11,460 nucleotides of DNA. It comes from Rhodobacter sp. GTDB lineage: Bacteria > Pseudomonadota > Alphaproteobacteria > Rhodobacterales > Rhodobacteraceae. Each line of letters opens with the position of its first letter. Within the stretch, counting starts at the first letter, position 1. The DNA lies in assembly GCA_013824055.1 (NCBI GenBank), contig PNNE01000142.1, positions 1-11,460 of the forward strand, written 5' to 3'. Positions 7,820 to 11,460 of the stretch are shown here, one piece after another. The position numbers and the translations under genes were made by a program. The notes below the pieces were generated by a model. The model saw only the letters and a program-made list of their open reading frames with translations. It was not told the DNA's origin and made no database searches.

Positions 7820-8070
7820 CGGGTCCTCTGTTCTTCTCTGCCCTGGGCGCGCGCGGGTGGGCCAAAGCCCCCCGCAGTCTGGTATGCGGCGCTTATACGC
7901 GACCGGGCCGGGGCTGAAAAGCCGCGAAAGCGTTGCGGCTGCCAGCCGCAGATGCCTGAAAATCGGGCAAGCGTCAGGAAAAATGCGGGTCGGAAAATTT
8001 ACCGTTTGATAAAAAAAGCGACCTGTGCCAGCCTTTCCAAAATCAAGCCCAGGGGAGGACGAGACGTCCC
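7820..8070. other. Divergent control region between accB and preT
   Basis: The 251-bp region carries the promoters of accBC (minus) and of the preT unit (plus). The accB side has a reasonable vegetative promoter (reported separately). It contains a perfect 7-bp inverted repeat, TGCGGCT at 7934-7940 and AGCCGCA at 7944-7950, with a 3-base loop. The preT side has an AT-rich patch at about 7994-8017, including seven consecutive A, that stands out from the GC-rich surroundings. No small gene is apparent. The preT ribosome binding site GGAGG (8054-8058) lies 12 bases before its ATG. Confidence 0.5.
7892..7920 (-). promoter_or_regulatory. Candidate vegetative promoter of accBC
   Basis: On the minus strand TTTTCA (7920-7915) and TATAAG (7897-7892) are spaced 17 bp apart, matching the -35 at 4 and the -10 at 5 of 6 positions. 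Transcription would start near 7885, leaving a leader of about 65 bases before accB. Found by eye; no experimental support. Confidence 0.45.
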
Positions 8071-9390
8071 ATGACGAACAGCCCGCTGACGCCCGGCATC
8101 GTTCCGGGTCGCCTGCCAGCCGACGCCTATTGCAGGAACTTCGCCGACCACGAGCCGCCGCTGGACCCGCACGAGGCCAGGGTCGCGGCGGACCGCTGCT
8201 ACTTCTGCCATGATGCGCCCTGCATCACGGCCTGCCCGACCTCGATCGACATTCCGCTCTTCATCCGCCAGATCGGGACCGGCACGCCCGAGGCCGCTGC
8301 AAGGACGATCTGGAGCCAGAACATCCTGGGCGGCATCTGCGCCCGCGTCTGCCCGACGGAAACCCTGTGCGAAGAAGCCTGCGTGCGCGAGGCCGCCGAG
8401 GGCAAGCCGGTCGAGATCGGCCGGCTTCAGCGCTTTGCCACCGACGTCGCGATGGCCAGGGGCCTGCACCCGTTCACCCGCGCAGCCGCGACGGGCAAGC
8501 GCGTCGCGGTGGTCGGGGCGGGGCCCGCGGGCCTGGCCTGCGCCCACCGGCTGGCGATGCACGGCCATGACGTCGTGATCTTCGAACGTCGCCCCAAGGC
8601 GGGGGGCCTCAACGAATACGGCATCGCCAGCTACAAGGCGACCGGCGGCTTTGCGCAGAAAGAGGTCGACTGGCTGCTGCAGATCGGCGGGATCGAGATC
8701 CGCACCGGCATGGAACTGGGGCGCGACATCAGCCTTGACCAGCTGACCTCCGATTTCGACGCGGTCTTCCTTGGCATCGGCCTTGCGGGCGTCAACGCGC
8801 TGCGGGCAGCGGGCGAGGACCTCGCGGGCGTCCGCAACGCCGTCGACTTCATCGCCGAACTGCGCCAGGCCAGTGACGTCGCGACCCTGCCCATCGGACG
8901 CGACGTGGTGGTGATCGGCGGCGGCATGACCGCCGTGGACGCCGCCGTCCAGTCGAAGCTGCTGGGCGCCGAGAATGTCACCATCGTCTACCGTCGCGGC
9001 CGGGACAAGATGTCCGCCTCGGGTCACGAACAGGATCACGCCGCCCATGCCGGGGTGCGGATCATCCACAACGCCGCCCCGGTCCGCATCCTTGGCAACG
9101 GCAGTGCCGAAGCGGTGGAATTCGCCTATACCTCTGATGGCCCCAACGGCCTGACCCTGTCCGCCGAGACCTTCACCCTGAAGGCCGACCAGGTGTTCAA
9201 GGCCATCGGCCAGACGCTGACCGGCGCGCCCGGGACGCTGCCCGTCGCGGGCGGCAAGCTGGCTGGCCCGGCGGGCAAGGTCTGGGTCGGCGGCGACTGC
9301 GCGGCGGGCGGCGAGGATCTCACCGTCACCGCCGTCGCCGAGGGCCGCGACGCCGCCGAGGCGATGCACATCCAGCTCATGGCACTGTAA
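8071..9390 (+). CDS. preT: NAD(P)-dependent dihydropyrimidine dehydrogenase, PreT subunit
   Basis: PreT is the flavin and iron-sulfur electron-input subunit of bacterial dihydropyrimidine dehydrogenase. It takes electrons from NAD(P)H and passes them to PreA, which reduces uracil or thymine. The 439-residue protein aligns with the N-terminal half of the mammalian enzyme. Cys43, 46, 51 and 55 (CYFC-x4-C-x3-CP) bind one cluster. Cys94, 100 and 104 together with Gln120 (in RLQRF) match the unusual three-Cys plus Gln cluster of that enzyme. GAGPAG (149-154) is the FAD-binding loop, GGG (283-285) in VVVIGGGMTAVDAA the nucleotide-binding loop, and VGGDCAAGGEDLTVTAV near the end the closing FAD segment. 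ATG 8071 has GGAGG at 12-base spacing. It heads the unit that continues with the DedA gene and preA. A related glutamate-synthase small-subunit-like reductase is the alternative, but preA nearby decides it. Confidence 0.92.
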   Translation: MTNSPLTPGIVPGRLPADAYCRNFADHEPPLDPHEARVAADRCYFCHDAPCITACPTSIDIPLFIRQIGTGTPEAAARTIWSQNILGGICARVCPTETLCEEACVREAAEGKPVEIGRLQRFATDVAMARGLHPFTRAAATGKRVAVVGAGPAGLACAHRLAMHGHDVVIFERRPKAGGLNEYGIASYKATGGFAQKEVDWLLQIGGIEIRTGMELGRDISLDQLTSDFDAVFLGIGLAGVNALRAAGEDLAGVRNAVDFIAELRQASDVATLPIGRDVVVIGGGMTAVDAAVQSKLLGAENVTIVYRRGRDKMSASGHEQDHAAHAGVRIIHNAAPVRILGNGSAEAVEFAYTSDGPNGLTLSAETFTLKADQVFKAIGQTLTGAPGTLPVAGGKLAGPAGKVWVGGDCAAGGEDLTVTAVAEGRDAAEAMHIQLMAL

Positions 9391-9456
9391 TGGCTGCGCA
9401 CCTCCCTTGCTTTATCCGGGGACCCGGGCCAGAAGGGGCTCCGCAAGAGGTGTCCC

Positions 9457-9987
9457 CTGGAAGAGTTCGCACAAAGTATCATCGCCTTCATCGAACAGAA
9501 CCAGGCCTGGTTTCCGTTCATCATGGTGCTTTTCGCGGCGGCCGAGACCACGGCCTTCCTGTCGCTGCTCATCCCCTCGACACCCGTGCTGGCCGCCGTC
9601 GGCGCGCTGGCCGCGACCGGGGCGCTGTCGTTCACCGCGCTGTGGATCGGGGCCACGATCGGGGCGCTGATCGGTTCGACCTTCAGCTACTGGCTGGGTC
9701 GCCGCTACGGCGCGCACATCTTGACGATGCGGCCCTTGCGCGACCATCCGGACTGGGTGGAAAAGGCGCAAGCCAACTTCGACAAATACGGCCCGGTGAC
9801 GATCTTCATCGGCCACTTCACCACGATCTTTCGCCCGGTCGTCTTTCTGATGGCCGGGATGAGCGGCATGACCCTGCCGCGCTTCATGTTCTGGAACACG
9901 CTTGGCTGCGTGGCCTGGGCCTTCATCGTGCCGAAACTCGGCCATGTCGGCGGCGATCTCATCGGCTGGATCTGGTCGCTGTTCTGA
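9457..9987 (+). CDS. Small DedA/VTT-family membrane protein, apparent CTG start
   Basis: The protein belongs to the DedA (SNARE-associated, VTT) family of inner-membrane proteins, some of which flip undecaprenyl phosphate or phospholipids. The clearest family features are FLSLLIPSTPVLAAVGALAA, GALIGSTFSYWLGRRYG, and the C-terminal GHF-TTIFRPVVFLMAGMSGM with its conserved Arg and Pro. The first ATG in frame (9523) would remove the N-terminal helix EEFAQSIIAFIEQNQAWFPF, which family members normally have. No ATG, GTG or TTG exists upstream in frame after the preT stop. CTG at 9457, preceded by AAGAGG at 9445-9450 with a 6-base spacer, restores the usual N-terminus and gives 176 residues. It lies between preT and preA on the same strand, 66 bases after preT. 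Its substrate is unknown. Confidence 0.82.
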   Translation: MEEFAQSIIAFIEQNQAWFPFIMVLFAAAETTAFLSLLIPSTPVLAAVGALAATGALSFTALWIGATIGALIGSTFSYWLGRRYGAHILTMRPLRDHPDWVEKAQANFDKYGPVTIFIGHFTTIFRPVVFLMAGMSGMTLPRFMFWNTLGCVAWAFIVPKLGHVGGDLIGWIWSLF

Positions 9988-10010
9988 CCGCCCGCCCGGC
10001 TTTCCGGCAT

Positions 10011-10029
10011 GGTGGGCGCATCGCCCACC
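10011..10029. repeat. Perfect hairpin repeat between the DedA gene and preA
   Basis: GGTGGGCG (10011-10018) and CGCCCACC (10022-10029) form a perfect 8-bp stem around a CAT loop, followed by CTAC. From memory, GTAGGGTGGGCG-type hairpins recur in intergenic regions of Rhodobacteraceae, so this is probably a dispersed REP-like element. No T-run follows on the plus strand, so it is not an intrinsic terminator. It could stabilise the upstream part of the mRNA and set unequal levels of preT and preA. Confidence 0.6.
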
Positions 10030-10074
10030 CTACATCCCCCGCATCACTCCCAGCGTGCCGCAAGGAGGCTTCTC

Positions 10075-11373
10075 ATGGCTGACCTCAGCTCGAATTTCAT
10101 TGGCATCAAGTCGCCGAACCCGTTCTGGCTGGCCTCGGCCCCGCCCACGGACAAGCAGTACAACGTCGAGCGTGCCTATCAGGCGGGCTGGGGCGGCGTG
10201 GTCTGGAAGACGCTTGGCGCAGAAGGTCCGCCGATCGTCAACGTCAACGGCCCGCGCTACGGCGCGATCTGGGGGGCGGACCGCCGCCTGCTGGGCCTGA
10301 ACAACATCGAACTCATCACCGACCGCCCGCTTGAGGTGAACCTGCGCGAGATCAAGGAGGTCAAGCGCAAGTGGCGCGACCGCGCGCTGGTCATCAGCCT
10401 GATGGTGCCCTGCGACGAGGAGTCCTGGAAGGCGATCCTCAGCCAGATCGAGGATACCGAAGCCGACGGGGTCGAGCTGAACTTCGGCTGCCCGCATGGC
10501 ATGGCCGAACGCGGCATGGGATCGGCCGTGGGCCAGGTCCCCGAGTACATCGAGATGGTCACGCGCTGGGTCAAGCAGTACTCCCGCATGCCCTGCATCG
10601 TGAAGCTGACGCCCAACGTCACCTCGATCCTGCCGCCGGCGCTGGCGGCAAACCGGGGCGGTGCGGATGCGGTCAGCCTGATCAACACGGTGAAGTCGAT
10701 CACCAACGTCGACCTCGACCACTTCTCGCCCTTCCCGATGATCGACGGCAAGGGTTCGCACGGCGGCTATTGCGGCCCGGCGGTCAAGCCCATCGCGCTG
10801 AACATGGTGGCCGAGATTGCCCGGCATCAGGAAACCCGCGGGTTGCCGATCAGCGGCATCGGCGGCGTCACCACCTGGCGCGACGCGGCCGAGTTCATGG
10901 CGCTTGGCGCAGGCAACGTGCAGGTCTGCACCGCGGCAATGACCTATGGCTTCAAGATCGTGCAGGAAATGATCTCGGGCCTGTCGCAGTACCTGGACGA
11001 AAAAGAGATGGCGATGACCGACCTGGTCGGTCGCGCGGTGCCGAACTTTGTCGAGTGGCAGCACCTGAACCTGAACTATGTCACCAAGGCGCAGATCGAC
11101 CAGGATCTCTGCATCTCCTGCGGGCGCTGCTATGCGGCCTGCGAGGACACCAGCCACCAGGCCATCGCCATGTCAGCGGACCGGGTGTTCACGGTGAAGG
11201 ACGATGAATGTGTGGCCTGCAACCTGTGCGTCGACGTCTGCCCGGTGGACAACTGCATCACCATGCGCGAACTGCCGAAGGGCAGCGTCGACCCGCGCAC
11301 CGGCAAGGTTGTCGGCGATTTTGCCGACTGGACGACGCACCCGAACAACCCGATGGCCCAGGCGGCTGAATGA
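10075..11373 (+). CDS. preA: NAD(P)-dependent dihydropyrimidine dehydrogenase, PreA subunit
   Basis: PreA is the catalytic subunit that reduces uracil and thymine to their 5,6-dihydro forms, the first step of reductive pyrimidine breakdown. The 432-residue protein has an FMN-binding TIM barrel (about 5-330). Its motifs are NPFWLASAPPTD, NFGCPHGM (136-143), GMGSAVGQ (147-154), VKLTPN (176-181), INTVKSIT (203-210), GYCGPAVKPIAL and ISGIGGVTTWRDAAEF. A C-terminal ferredoxin domain follows with two 4Fe-4S motifs, Cys346/349/352/356 and Cys379/382/385/389. The ATG at 10075 is set by AAGGAGG (10062-10068) six bases upstream and by alignment with relatives; the frame is open further upstream to 10009, but that part runs through the hairpin repeat. 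Val152 lies where, from memory, the mammalian enzyme has its catalytic cysteine. The last bases overlap the next gene. Confidence 0.95.
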   Translation: MADLSSNFIGIKSPNPFWLASAPPTDKQYNVERAYQAGWGGVVWKTLGAEGPPIVNVNGPRYGAIWGADRRLLGLNNIELITDRPLEVNLREIKEVKRKWRDRALVISLMVPCDEESWKAILSQIEDTEADGVELNFGCPHGMAERGMGSAVGQVPEYIEMVTRWVKQYSRMPCIVKLTPNVTSILPPALAANRGGADAVSLINTVKSITNVDLDHFSPFPMIDGKGSHGGYCGPAVKPIALNMVAEIARHQETRGLPISGIGGVTTWRDAAEFMALGAGNVQVCTAAMTYGFKIVQEMISGLSQYLDEKEMAMTDLVGRAVPNFVEWQHLNLNYVTKAQIDQDLCISCGRCYAACEDTSHQAIAMSADRVFTVKDDECVACNLCVDVCPVDNCITMRELPKGSVDPRTGKVVGDFADWTTHPNNPMAQAAE

Positions 11374-11460
11374 GCAAGGCTGCGGTCGACCTGGCCGCAG
11401 CGCGGATCGCAGAAGCAGCCCGGCAGCAGGCCGGGCCGCTGATCGTCGCCATCGACGGGC
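11370..11460 (+). CDS. Start of an unidentified gene (possible P-loop kinase), cut by the window end
   Basis: An ATG at 11370 overlaps the preA stop as ATGA, which suggests co-translation with preA. Only 30 residues are visible: an Ala-rich helix, AAARIAEAARQQAG, followed by a hydrophobic strand PLIVAIDG at the very edge. A strand ending AIDG is what precedes the P-loop (GxSGSGKS/T) in uridine kinase-like nucleoside kinases, and such a role would fit beside pyrimidine genes. The P-loop itself is outside the window, so this is a weak inference. It could be any P-loop protein or something else. Confidence 0.65.
   Translation, partial: MSKAAVDLAAARIAEAARQQAGPLIVAIDG

Noticed and set aside
8010..8032. 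Possible sigma-54 promoter on the minus strand (TGGCAC near 8031)
   Set aside because: The GC of the -12 element falls one base too close to the GG of the -24 element and TTGC is missing.
7999..9369. A 456-codon open frame on the minus strand through preT
   Set aside because: Antisense shadow of preT, which has all its iron-sulfur and nucleotide-binding motifs; the minus translation has no recognisable motif.
9523..9987. DedA start at the first ATG (9523)
   Set aside because: It would remove the normal N-terminal helix and has no ribosome binding site; the CTG at 9457 has one at ideal spacing.
9390..10082. A 230-codon frame starting at the preT stop (TAATG)
   Set aside because: The overlap looked like coupling, but the translation is His/Arg-rich and out of frame with the DedA protein, whose motifs are clear in another frame.

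Overview
The window is GC-rich DNA with dense genes and the look of core chromosome from an alphaproteobacterium. Protein content and gene order suggest the Rhodobacteraceae, probably Paracoccus or a close relative. The main clues are a bacterial homologue of the complex I accessory subunit NDUFA12, an aat-accC-accB neighbourhood, and a bacterial dihydropyrimidine dehydrogenase pair. The genus is inferred from protein style only; no rRNA or other marker is present.

Layout. Positions 4-492 (minus) encode a secreted CAP-domain protein. It is divergent from a CDP-alcohol phosphatidyltransferase family membrane enzyme (704-1312, plus). The 3' end of that gene overlaps the end of a shortened photolyase-like gene (1309-1680, minus) that has lost most of its FAD-binding domain. 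Then come clpP (1838-2470) and clpX (2590-3852), each followed by a good intrinsic terminator, so they look like two transcription units. A tight overlapping trio follows: an NDUFA12-family protein, an MlaD-type MCE protein and a secreted DUF2155 protein (4003-5290). The DUF2155 gene runs tail to tail into aat (5197-5895, minus) with a 94-bp coding overlap. Upstream of aat on the same strand lies accB-accC (7819 down to 5974). aat is separated from accC by three successive hairpins, one of which contains the aat ribosome binding site. Divergent from accB is preT (8071-9390), followed by a small DedA-family membrane protein that appears to start at CTG, then preA (10075-11373). The 5' end of an unfinished gene overlaps the preA stop.

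How the genes work together. ClpP and ClpX form the ATP-dependent protease ClpXP. Aat makes N-degrons that feed Clp proteases (with ClpA and ClpS, not seen here). AccB and AccC are two of the subunits of acetyl-CoA carboxylase. PreT and PreA together form a reductive pyrimidine dehydrogenase. The NDUFA12, MlaD and DUF2155 genes act in the cell envelope or respiratory membrane and are probably co-transcribed, although their known roles differ.

No mobile element, CRISPR array, rRNA or tRNA was found. I see no new defence or biosynthetic system. The items worth a second look are local: the internally deleted photolyase relative, the CTG start, the tandem perfect palindromes over the aat ribosome binding site, the convergent coding overlap, and dedA sitting inside the preTA locus.
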